The notes under the pieces were generated by a model, which was not told where the DNA came from, searched no databases, and saw nothing but the letters and a program-made list of their open reading frames with translations. From positions 1-5,183 of the forward strand of contig CAAEIM010000049.1 of NCBI GenBank assembly GCA_900755995.1: a stretch of DNA of 5,183 nucleotides, read 5' to 3'. The stretch is from Clostridia bacterium (GTDB lineage: Bacteria; Bacillota; Clostridia; Oscillospirales; Acutalibacteraceae). The translations under genes and the position numbers were made by a program. Shown piece by piece: positions 1 through 5,183 of the stretch (the stretch's first letter is position 1; each line of letters opens with the position of its first letter).

Positions 1-86
1 ATATTTTCGCAGAAAATCATTTCTGCAAGCTTTCCGCATTTTTCAATTGTTAAGCCTTCCGGCTTTATATTGCTTACCGCCCTCAT
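1..86 (-). CDS. 5' end of an unrecognised gene directly downstream of the DGR target (partial)
   Basis: An open frame begins with ATG at 86-84 and runs off the left edge after 28 full codons. It begins MRAVSNIKPEGL and ends near AEMIFCEN. The start lies one base past the TAA of the preceding tail gene. A strong GAGGAGG sits 8 bases upstream at 101-95, inside the last codons of that gene, so the two are almost certainly translated from one message. I do not recognise the protein from this fragment. Its place after a DGR target gene would suit an accessory protein such as Avd, or another small phage tail gene, but nothing in the 28 residues proves either. The start is well supported; the function is unknown. 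Confidence 0.75.
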   Translation of the reverse strand, partial: MRAVSNIKPEGLTIEKCGKLAEMIFCEN

Positions 87-87
87 A

Positions 88-213
88 TTAATTTCCTCCT
101 CTGTGTGAAAGTCTTGCTCCCACTCCTGCGTTCGTATCTGACGGTGTATGATAACACGTACATGCGTTCATTCCCGCCTGTTCTCCTCCGTTCCAGCTGC
201 CTCCGCATCTAAA
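88..213 (-). other. Putative DGR variable region (VR) at the 3' end of the tail gene
   Basis: The last 41 sense codons encode the hallmark end of a DGR target: F-R-x-GGSWN-x-G-x-x-AG, then a stretch of unusual side chains (N811, C813, T814, C815, Y816, H817, D821, N823, G825), then the constant-looking VGARLS. In known DGRs these sites come from AAC or AAT codons of a template repeat, altered by adenine-specific mutagenic reverse transcription. Several here have the expected C or T third base (AGC, AAC, TGT, TAT, CAT, GAT, AAC). The boundaries are approximate because no template repeat is in the window to align. Seen: the motif and codons. Inferred: that it is mutagenised. Confidence 0.75.
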
Positions 214-2598
214 AGCGTTTATCTCTTTTTCGAGCCACTGATATTTGTCGGGGTTCTGATAGTAGTCGCTGTAATACGTTGTTGAGCTTGCTCCTATCTC
301 TGTAGGAATACGAACAAACGGGAAGCGGCTGTCATAACCGAGCTTTTTAATATACCCGTCCTTGTTTGGAATATTTATATTAAGCTTTGTGTAATCCGCT
401 GTAAGCCTACCTCTTGAGTATTTTTCAGGCTCAGAAAGAAAATACACGTCATATGTGTATGGATTTTCATCCGTTCCCTCACCCTCTCGCTTTAATAAAA
501 TATCGCAAATCCTTTCATTTATGTTTCCGTAAGGAGATTCCTTACCTCTGTAAACACAGTTGTATTTACCGCTTGTGTTACTCATAAAAGAGCCACTTGA
601 CGATATAACAGAATCGCACGAGCCGTTTTTCCACGGTCTTGAATAGACAACATTTCCTACTGAAATATCAACAGCCGAACCGTCAAAGCTGATTGCTTTA
701 TTGTCTGAATCGTAAGCTTCTATCGCCGTCACAATGCGATTATCAGCCACGCTTATATCATTCAAAGCAGTGCCTATGCCGATTGTTTGCCCAACCACAA
801 ATTCATCTGCCGCCGCATTTGCAACGATAATTCTGTTAACCCCTGTTTCAGCGATAACAGCTGTATGCGCTGAATTATAAGCCATATAGGTAGCTCCTTT
901 CATTACAGTCTGCAAATTGCGTGTTGCAAACTCAACCCACATATACAGACATTCCGTGTACCATTCCGCCATAGTTGTAACAGTGAAATTCTCTCCGAGT
1001 GTGCGAGCCGACGTCATAGCAGTGTTAAGAGAGCACACATCCGGGAATACACCCGAGCGAGATGTAGCAAGACCGTCAACAGTTGCGAGCGGATATGCTG
1101 CTGTGTAGGCTTTTTCACTTATAGAGCCGTCAGGATTTACAAAAATCGGTGCAGGCTTGTAGCCCTCACGCTGAGTAGGAGAAATCACAATCTCCTCTGC
1201 GCCGTCCTCATTAACGGTGTGTTTATAGAAGAAAAGAGAATGTTCAATCCACACATTACCGTTACTTCCGTCAGTCTTAAATCCCGGCTCGCCCTCGTAT
1301 GCCATTAGATAAAAATAGTTCGGACTCACCGGATTTCCTCTTTCTGAGCCAAAGTAACCGCAGCAACGGCGGCGGGCACTCCACGGATAAATTTTGTCAA
1401 AGTCGTTTTGCCCTTTTACCGTATCAGTGCCCACTTCGGCGGTAAGACCGACTGCATTGTAAAGCCGCTGAACCGTTGCTCCGCTGTTAGCTGAACCGCC
1501 AAACGATACTCCGTAGCGAGCAGAGGGATATGTGTTTTCAATTTCCTTGCGCAGCCATTCGATATGGTTCTCAGCAGATTTGATTTGATAGGTGAGAGAT
1601 TGCTCTACGCCGTCTGTATGAGGCAGTATGATTCTATCGTTGAATTTATGCGCAAAGTCCCAAGAAAATCCTCTTACGCACTGTTCCACCTGTTCGGCGG
1701 TCAGAATCCTCTTCATCTCTCCCGCACCGTTCTTATAATACAAAGCTGTGCCGTCATCTTCAACATAGTTGTCATTATGTCCGTCCCACTGAGGCCGCTT
1801 ATCGCCTGATTTTACAACCGCAAATTTTGATTCTTCTATATTTTCCTCATCAGCCTTAAACTCATCGTAGGTATCGTAAGCTTTAACTGAATCGAAATTT
1901 TCTAACAGATAGTCAATTTCACTCCTTGTATAAGCGTCCTCAATGCCGTAGCCTGCAAGAGTATCTGCCTTGTCGGCTTTTGACTCGTCAATATCTGTTA
2001 TAAACGAATCCACCTCGTCATAATCATAATAATAATTATTAAGATATTCTATACTCGGATAGCTGCCAACAGAAATTTCCTCTTTGCTGACAACTTTGTT
2101 TGATTTATCCTCCTTTGAATCAATATTAATTGATTCAATAATTTCCAGGCTCTCATCAAGCCTTTGGTTCTGCTCCTCGGTCATTTTAAAAAGCTCTTTA
2201 ATCTCATCACGCAGAGCAAGAGTTTCGCTGTTTGGGTTTTGGTATGCCCTGTCCTCAATAAGCAGTGATTCCCCTGCAAACAGTCCTATAATTTCCGTCT
2301 GCAAAATTCTTTCGCCATCTCTTATCTCAAGTTGAACCTCAACCCTGCCGTGGCAAAAAATATCATTTTTGCCGATTTTCCATACAATGTGTGTACCGCC
2401 GTCTTTTGTTTCTACTGATTGCGGTACGACTGAATTTACACTTGAATTTGCAAAGCGCAGGTGAATTGAAGCCGAAGTATTTTCGCCTACAAATCCTTTT
2501 ACCATAAACTCAACCTCGTTTACAAGGTTTTCGCCCACAATTCCTGCACTCTGCTGCGGAAAAGTACCCTCGTACCTTTCCATATTATAAATAATCAT
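88..2598 (-). CDS. Phage baseplate/tail-fibre protein, probable DGR target (C-type-lectin fold variable protein)
   Basis: This 836-residue protein probably forms the host-contacting tip of a phage or prophage tail. Residues 1 to about 120 resemble the N-terminal domain of BppU-type baseplate upper proteins. A likely coiled coil follows (about 127-158), then a tail-fibre linker containing TLAGYGIEDAYTRSE (about 212-226). From about 363 it shows features of lectin-fold DGR targets: GVSFGGSANSGATVQRLYNAVGL, of which GVSFGGSANS starts at 363; NDFDKIYPWSARRR near 398-411; and GKESPYGNINE at 685-695, like formylglycine-generating enzyme relatives. A beta-rich stretch at about 573-655 looks inserted in this domain. 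The C-terminus (796-836), with GGSWNGGEQAG and NTNIG-like TNAGVGARLS, matches variable regions diversified by a reverse transcriptase. I chose ATG at 2598: the TTG at 2613 that would extend the frame by five codons is part of the Shine-Dalgarno GGAGGTGG (2611-2604). The tail role and DGR link rest on recalled family resemblance; the retroelement itself is outside the window. Confidence 0.88.
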   Translation of the reverse strand: MIIYNMERYEGTFPQQSAGIVGENLVNEVEFMVKGFVGENTSASIHLRFANSSVNSVVPQSVETKDGGTHIVWKIGKNDIFCHGRVEVQLEIRDGERILQTEIIGLFAGESLLIEDRAYQNPNSETLALRDEIKELFKMTEEQNQRLDESLEIIESINIDSKEDKSNKVVSKEEISVGSYPSIEYLNNYYYDYDEVDSFITDIDESKADKADTLAGYGIEDAYTRSEIDYLLENFDSVKAYDTYDEFKADEENIEESKFAVVKSGDKRPQWDGHNDNYVEDDGTALYYKNGAGEMKRILTAEQVEQCVRGFSWDFAHKFNDRIILPHTDGVEQSLTYQIKSAENHIEWLRKEIENTYPSARYGVSFGGSANSGATVQRLYNAVGLTAEVGTDTVKGQNDFDKIYPWSARRRCCGYFGSERGNPVSPNYFYLMAYEGEPGFKTDGSNGNVWIEHSLFFYKHTVNEDGAEEIVISPTQREGYKPAPIFVNPDGSISEKAYTAAYPLATVDGLATSRSGVFPDVCSLNTAMTSARTLGENFTVTTMAEWYTECLYMWVEFATRNLQTVMKGATYMAYNSAHTAVIAETGVNRIIVANAAADEFVVGQTIGIGTALNDISVADNRIVTAIEAYDSDNKAISFDGSAVDISVGNVVYSRPWKNGSCDSVISSSGSFMSNTSGKYNCVYRGKESPYGNINERICDILLKREGEGTDENPYTYDVYFLSEPEKYSRGRLTADYTKLNINIPNKDGYIKKLGYDSRFPFVRIPTEIGASSTTYYSDYYQNPDKYQWLEKEINAFRCGGSWNGGEQAGMNACTCYHTPSDTNAGVGARLSHRGGN
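95..101 (-). promoter_or_regulatory. Ribosome binding site of the downstream partial gene, inside the VR end
   Basis: GAGGAGG on the minus strand lies 8 bases before the ATG at 86-84. It is made from the Arg-Gly-Gly codons (833-835) that end the tail protein, so coding sequence and translation signal share bases. Confidence 0.8.
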
Positions 2599-2603
2599 TA
2601 TTT

Positions 2604-2611
2604 CCACCTCC
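2604..2611 (-). promoter_or_regulatory. Ribosome binding site fixing the tail-gene start
   Basis: GGAGGTGG on the minus strand ends 5 bases before the ATG at 2598-2596 (8 bases measured from the GGAGG core). A TTG overlapping its first base lies in frame at 2613 but has no ribosome site of its own, so translation should begin at 2598. Confidence 0.85.
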
Positions 2612-2677
2612 AACTATACATATAAAAGCCTTAAAAATTGCACTAATTAAAACAATTTTTTAAAAAATAAATTTTGA

Positions 2678-2706
2678 TTGACTGTAAAGCTAAAATAAAG
2701 TAAAAT
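2678..2706 (+). promoter_or_regulatory. Sigma-A-type promoter for the lipoprotein gene
   Basis: TTGACT at 2678-2683 and TAAAAT at 2701-2706 are separated by exactly 17 bases and embedded in AT-rich DNA. Each differs from the TTGACA/TATAAT consensus at one position. Transcription would start near 2713 and leave a leader of about 75 bases before the TTG at 2789, including the palindrome at 2755-2771. No comparably good promoter was found on the minus strand for the tail gene. Confidence 0.65.
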
Positions 2707-2754
2707 TATAATTAGTATATTTTAGGCAGCGCCATAAACCCTGTGCGGCGATAC

Positions 2755-2771
2755 CTATATTATCAATATAG
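2755..2771. repeat. AT-rich palindrome in the lipoprotein leader
   Basis: CTATATT, the spacer ATC, and AATATAG form a perfect 7 bp inverted repeat ending 17 bases before the TTG start. It could be a repressor operator or a weak RNA hairpin near the ribosome site. The stem is all A-T except one pair, and no T-run follows, so it is not a terminator. Function is unknown. Confidence 0.45.
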
Positions 2772-2788
2772 TATAACGAGATGATTTT

Positions 2789-4048
2789 TTGAACGCCAAT
2801 AGACTACACCGCTGCTCAAGATTTGTGCTTGGCTTTGCTTTTTCGGCGGCACTGTGCCTTACGGTTACGGGCTGCTCTGTAATTAATAAATTTTTTTCAT
2901 CACTTAATGAGCCTGAGCCGAGCACCTCACCATCGCTTTTATCGGAGATTCCAAAGCCAAAACAAACCTCATACAGCTACTCGGCAATCAAAAACGAAAA
3001 TATCCGTAACCTTTACGCTCAGCTTGAGAGCGAAACCGAAAAGCTCTCGCCCGAAGAAATTCAGTGCACAGGAGAGCTTACCCAAAAGGATATTTACGAG
3101 GCGATAACCGCCTTTAAAAATGACCATCCCGATGTTTTCTGGATAGGCAGCAGCTTTTCCTATTACAGCTATAACGGTGTTACCTATCTGGAGATTACCT
3201 ATACCTGCACAGACTCCGAGCTTTCAGAAAAAAAGCAAAAGTTTTCCAACGCTATCGACAGCTTTATGAGCAATGCGCCTATGTACTCCTCCGAATACGA
3301 GAGGGAAAAGTATATAAATGACTACATAGTATCGAATTGCATATACGATGAACAGGCGGCTGAATCAGACACCCAGACGGGCAACATAAGCAATGCCTAC
3401 GGCGTACTTGTTGACGGCAAGGCACTGTGCGAGGGCTATGCACGGGCATTTCAGCTTTTGTGCAATAAAATGGGCATTGACTGCGTATGTGTAGCCGGTA
3501 TGACCGAGGATACGGGGCACGAATGGAACTGCGCATACATTGAGGGCAGCTGGTATCAGGTTGACGTCACCTGGAATGACTCAGATGATGTGAGCAAATA
3601 CTATTACTTCAATCTTACCGATGAGCAGATGTATGAGTCACGCACGGCAGACAGCCTTTTTGCAGACATTGACGCTGACCGCTACGATGACGACACCTCT
3701 CTGCTCGGCAATCTTTTTGTACCCGAGTGTACCGCCACAGAGTACAATTACTATCAGCAGACCTCGCCCGTACTCTACGGCTTTGACAGCGAAAACGACA
3801 GCACAATTTCCTCTGCCCTTGCAGACTGCGCAAGAAACGGCGGCAGTTATTTCAGCATAATAGTGGATTCAAGCCTTGATTTTGACGAGGCATACTCTGA
3901 GCTGGTTGATAACGGTTACATTGTAAATTACATTGAAAGTGCAAACCTTAATCTCTGGGGCGAAACCGAACTCAGCTGTACAAGTTATGCCTACAAAAAT
4001 GAAACCCTGCGAATTGTCACCGCAGAGCTTATTTATAACACTGATTAA
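2789..4048 (+). CDS. Lipoprotein with transglutaminase-like (papain-fold) domain
   Basis: This 419-residue protein is predicted to be exported and lipid-anchored to the outer face of the membrane. A basic N-region (R5, H7, R8, R11), a hydrophobic core and the lipobox VTGC place the modified cysteine at Cys29. A polar, Ser/Pro-rich tether (about 38-60) follows. Residues about 62-160 (including NDHPDVFWI) resemble the region often preceding this domain in clostridial proteins. The transglutaminase-like core (about 165-275) shows the expected triad: Cys214 in ALCEGYARAF, His244 in GHEWN and Asp259 in YQVDVTWND. With all three present it may be an active cysteine protease, peptide cross-linking enzyme or amidase; the substrate cannot be told. 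Residues about 330-419 form a further domain I do not recognise. The start is TTG at 2789, because no in-frame ATG or GTG lies between the upstream stop at 2774-2776 and the signal peptide; the ribosome site is weak. It is transcribed divergently from the tail gene. Confidence 0.9.
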   Translation: MNANRLHRCSRFVLGFAFSAALCLTVTGCSVINKFFSSLNEPEPSTSPSLLSEIPKPKQTSYSYSAIKNENIRNLYAQLESETEKLSPEEIQCTGELTQKDIYEAITAFKNDHPDVFWIGSSFSYYSYNGVTYLEITYTCTDSELSEKKQKFSNAIDSFMSNAPMYSSEYEREKYINDYIVSNCIYDEQAAESDTQTGNISNAYGVLVDGKALCEGYARAFQLLCNKMGIDCVCVAGMTEDTGHEWNCAYIEGSWYQVDVTWNDSDDVSKYYYFNLTDEQMYESRTADSLFADIDADRYDDDTSLLGNLFVPECTATEYNYYQQTSPVLYGFDSENDSTISSALADCARNGGSYFSIIVDSSLDFDEAYSELVDNGYIVNYIESANLNLWGETELSCTSYAYKNETLRIVTAELIYNTD

Positions 4049-4088
4049 GCATTAATTTCTTATGCAAAAGGAAAATTATATATCGCCC

Positions 4089-4134
4089 GCTCAGTTTGCC
4101 GCAAGCGGCAACGAGCAATGGCTGAATTGCCATT
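4089..4134. repeat. Two back-to-back hairpins between lipoprotein gene and pyrK
   Basis: The first hairpin (4089-4116) has outer arms GCTC/GAGC and an inner stem TTGCCGC, AA, GCGGCAA, with a small internal loop. The second (4117-4134) follows with no gap: AATGGC, TGAATT, GCCATT. Neither is followed by a T-run, so I do not call an intrinsic terminator. The pair is GC-rich compared with its flanks and could be a dispersed REP-like element, an RNA processing or stability structure, or a leader of the pyr genes. It does not match the PyrR-binding leader sequence as I know it. Confidence 0.55.
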
Positions 4135-4197
4135 TACGCCTTATCCGCCCATAGTAAGGTTGTAAAAATTTTAATTATATTTGTGGGCAGAAAGGCT

Positions 4198-4962
4198 ATG
4201 GCAATTAATATGAAATATGATGTTAAACCCTTTGAGCTTTTGTCAAACGAAGAAATTGCAGACGGAATTTTTGATATGCGTGTAAAAAATGACGAAATTG
4301 CGCCTCTGGCTAAATGCGGTCAGTTTGCCCATGTATATGTTCCGTCAAAAACCCTGCGCAGACCTATTTCAGTGTGCGACAGTCAGGACGGAATTCTCCG
4401 TTTAGTCTATCAGGTAAAGGGCGAGGGCACAAAGATTATGTCGCAGATGAAAAAGGGTGAGTCTGTCGATATTCTCGCTCCCCTCGGCAACGGCTTCAGC
4501 ATTGAAAAGGGCAAACGCTACTGCCTTATAGGCGGAGGCATCGGAGTACCTCCAATGCTCTACACAGCAAAGCAGACCGAAAATCCCCTCATAATCACAG
4601 GATTTCGCAATAAAAGCTTAATAATCCTACAGGACGATTTTAAAAACGCAGGTGCAGAGCTTGTGCTCACCACGGATGATGGCAGTGCAGGAATTCACGG
4701 CTTTGTTACCGACGTATTAAAGGAAAGAATAAACGAGGTTGACGAGGTTTGCGCCTGCGGTCCAGCCCCAATGCTCAAGGCTATTGCTCAGGTGTGCAAG
4801 GAAAACGGCAAGCCCTGCCAAATTTCACTTGAGGAAAGAATGGCTTGCGGCATAGGTGCTTGTCTTGTATGCGCAGTAAAGGTGAGAAAAAACGGAGAAG
4901 AAATTATGCAGCACGTCTGCAAGAACGGCCCCGTATTCAACGCTGAGGAGGTAGTATTTTAA
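4198..4962 (+). CDS. pyrK: Dihydroorotate dehydrogenase B, electron transfer subunit
   Basis: PyrK carries FAD and a [2Fe-2S] cluster and passes electrons from the FMN of PyrD to NAD+ in the fourth step of pyrimidine synthesis (dihydroorotate to orotate), in the cytoplasm. In the 254-residue form, RRPISVC (54-60) is the FAD-binding motif, GGGIGVPPM (112-120) and CGPAPM (187-192) belong to the ferredoxin-reductase-like nucleotide-binding domain, and Cys217, Cys222, Cys225 and Cys241 form the C-x4-C-x2-C-x15-C cluster site. Length is normal for the family. The stop overlaps the pyrD start by one base (TAATG), so the two are translationally linked. The start is uncertain: GTG at 4183 has no ribosome site; ATG at 4198 follows a GGGCAG/AAAGG stretch; ATG at 4210 is also possible and lies nearer the usual family start. 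No clear promoter was found in the preceding 149 bases. Confidence 0.96.
   Translation: MAINMKYDVKPFELLSNEEIADGIFDMRVKNDEIAPLAKCGQFAHVYVPSKTLRRPISVCDSQDGILRLVYQVKGEGTKIMSQMKKGESVDILAPLGNGFSIEKGKRYCLIGGGIGVPPMLYTAKQTENPLIITGFRNKSLIILQDDFKNAGAELVLTTDDGSAGIHGFVTDVLKERINEVDEVCACGPAPMLKAIAQVCKENGKPCQISLEERMACGIGACLVCAVKVRKNGEEIMQHVCKNGPVFNAEEVVF
4945..4952 (+). promoter_or_regulatory. Ribosome binding site of pyrD
   Basis: GAGGAGGT lies 9 bases before the ATG at 4962, inside the last codons of pyrK. It confirms the pyrD start and the coupled operon layout. Confidence 0.85.
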
Positions 4963-5159
4963 TGGCTGATTTATCTGTAAAAATTGCAGGAGTAGAATTT
5001 TCAAATCCCCTTATCGCCGCATCGGGCACCTTTGGCTTTGGCAGAGAATACGGCGAATTTTATCCGCTCTCAAAGCTCGGCGGAAATTTCTGCAATGTCG
5101 GTGACATTCGGACTCAGCTTTACGATAAGCGGCTTTGTGCAGTGCTTTCTTACAGCTGA
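4962..5159 (+). CDS. pyrD: Dihydroorotate dehydrogenase B catalytic subunit, 5' fragment broken by an inversion junction
   Basis: PyrD is the FMN-containing subunit that oxidises dihydroorotate to orotate and works with PyrK. Residues 1-41 (4962-5084) are typical of the class 1B enzyme: MADLSVKIAGVEF, then NPLIAASGTFGFGREY, then FYPLSKLGG. A normal protein would continue for about 260 more residues. Instead, from about 5085 the forward frame reads an unrelated tail (NFCNVGDIRTQ...) and stops at 5157-5159. Those bases are the complement of a later part of pyrD, so the 24 residues after Gly41 are not real protein. The start is secure: strong ribosome site and one-base overlap with pyrK. As written the gene cannot make a working enzyme; in the organism it is probably intact and the break an assembly error, though a true inversion is possible. 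Confidence 0.9.
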   Translation: MADLSVKIAGVEFSNPLIAASGTFGFGREYGEFYPLSKLGGNFCNVGDIRTQLYDKRLCAVLSYS

Positions 5160-5183
5160 GGTGATTGAGCCTACGGACTGACA
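5085..5183 (-). pseudogene. pyrD: Inverted internal fragment of pyrD
   Basis: Read on the minus strand from 5183, these bases encode an uninterrupted run: CQSVGSITSAVRKHC, then TKPLIVKLSPNVTDIAEI. KLSPNVTDI is a conserved PyrD motif; its lysine belongs to the FMN/substrate site (Lys164 in the Lactococcus enzyme, from memory). The piece thus corresponds to roughly residues 140-175 of a roughly 300-residue protein, facing against the 5' part of the same gene. The junction lies within about 5079-5090, around the bases GGCGGAAATTTC; past it the reverse frame soon reaches a TGA in the forward pyrD part. The identity is strong; whether the arrangement exists in a cell is doubtful. Confidence 0.9.

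Noticed and set aside
917..1809. Plus-strand open frames inside the tail gene
   Set aside because: They are antisense to a long, well-recognised protein and show no family features.
2599..2613. A TTG start at 2613 giving an 841-residue tail protein
   Set aside because: The TTG overlaps the Shine-Dalgarno GGAGGTGG, which is well placed for the ATG at 2598.
2614..2720. A minus-strand promoter for the tail gene
   Set aside because: There are several AT-rich -10-like boxes, but none has a credible -35 box at 16-18 bp.
3279..3860. Open frames in other phases within the lipoprotein gene
   Set aside because: They are rich in Arg, Cys and Ser or in Thr and Pro, as expected for shadow frames, and overlap a gene with an intact catalytic triad.
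4049..4197. An intrinsic terminator or PyrR attenuator before pyrK
   Set aside because: The hairpins have no following T-run and I see no PyrR-binding consensus.
5085..5159. The end of the 65-residue forward frame as a novel C-terminus of PyrD
   Set aside because: The same bases on the opposite strand encode conserved PyrD sequence, so the forward reading is a by-product of the inverted segment.
1..5183. A template repeat or reverse transcriptase of the DGR within the window
   Set aside because: I found no second copy of the 88-213 sequence and no reverse-transcriptase motif; if present they lie outside.

Overview
The window looks like chromosomal DNA of a Gram-positive, gut-type clostridium (Clostridia, possibly Oscillospiraceae or Lachnospiraceae; this is an inference). 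The clues are strong GAGGAGG-type ribosome binding sites, a NAD-linked class 1B dihydroorotate dehydrogenase (pyrK-pyrD), a sigma-A-like promoter with 17 bp spacing, and a typical Firmicutes lipoprotein. Its length and a chimeric right edge suggest a short metagenomic contig.

Left half (1-2598, minus strand): a large phage tail or baseplate gene whose product has the layout of a diversity-generating retroelement (DGR) target. It has a BppU-like N-terminus, a coiled coil, a tail-fibre linker and a C-type-lectin/formylglycine-enzyme-like C-terminus ending in a variable-region motif (GGSWNGG...NAGVGARLS). The usual DGR partners (reverse transcriptase, template repeat, Avd) would be expected beyond the left edge and are not visible. 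The first 28 codons of the next gene, with a strong ribosome binding site buried in the end of the target gene, are present at 1-86.

Middle (2599-4048): an AT-rich divergent intergenic region with a good plus-strand promoter and a small palindrome, then a lipoprotein with a transglutaminase-like Cys-His-Asp domain and a C-terminal domain I do not recognise. It starts at TTG.

Right (4049-5183): a 149 bp gap with two back-to-back hairpins, then pyrK overlapping pyrD by one base. pyrD is faithful for only 41 codons. The last 99 bases are an internal piece of pyrD in reverse orientation (it reads KLSPNVTDIAEI on the minus strand). This is either an intragenic inversion or, more likely so close to a sequence end, a fold-back assembly chimera.

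The most interesting biology is the likely DGR-diversified phage receptor-binding protein. The most important caution is the inverted pyrD fragment, which makes the 65-residue reading frame there artificial beyond its 41st residue.
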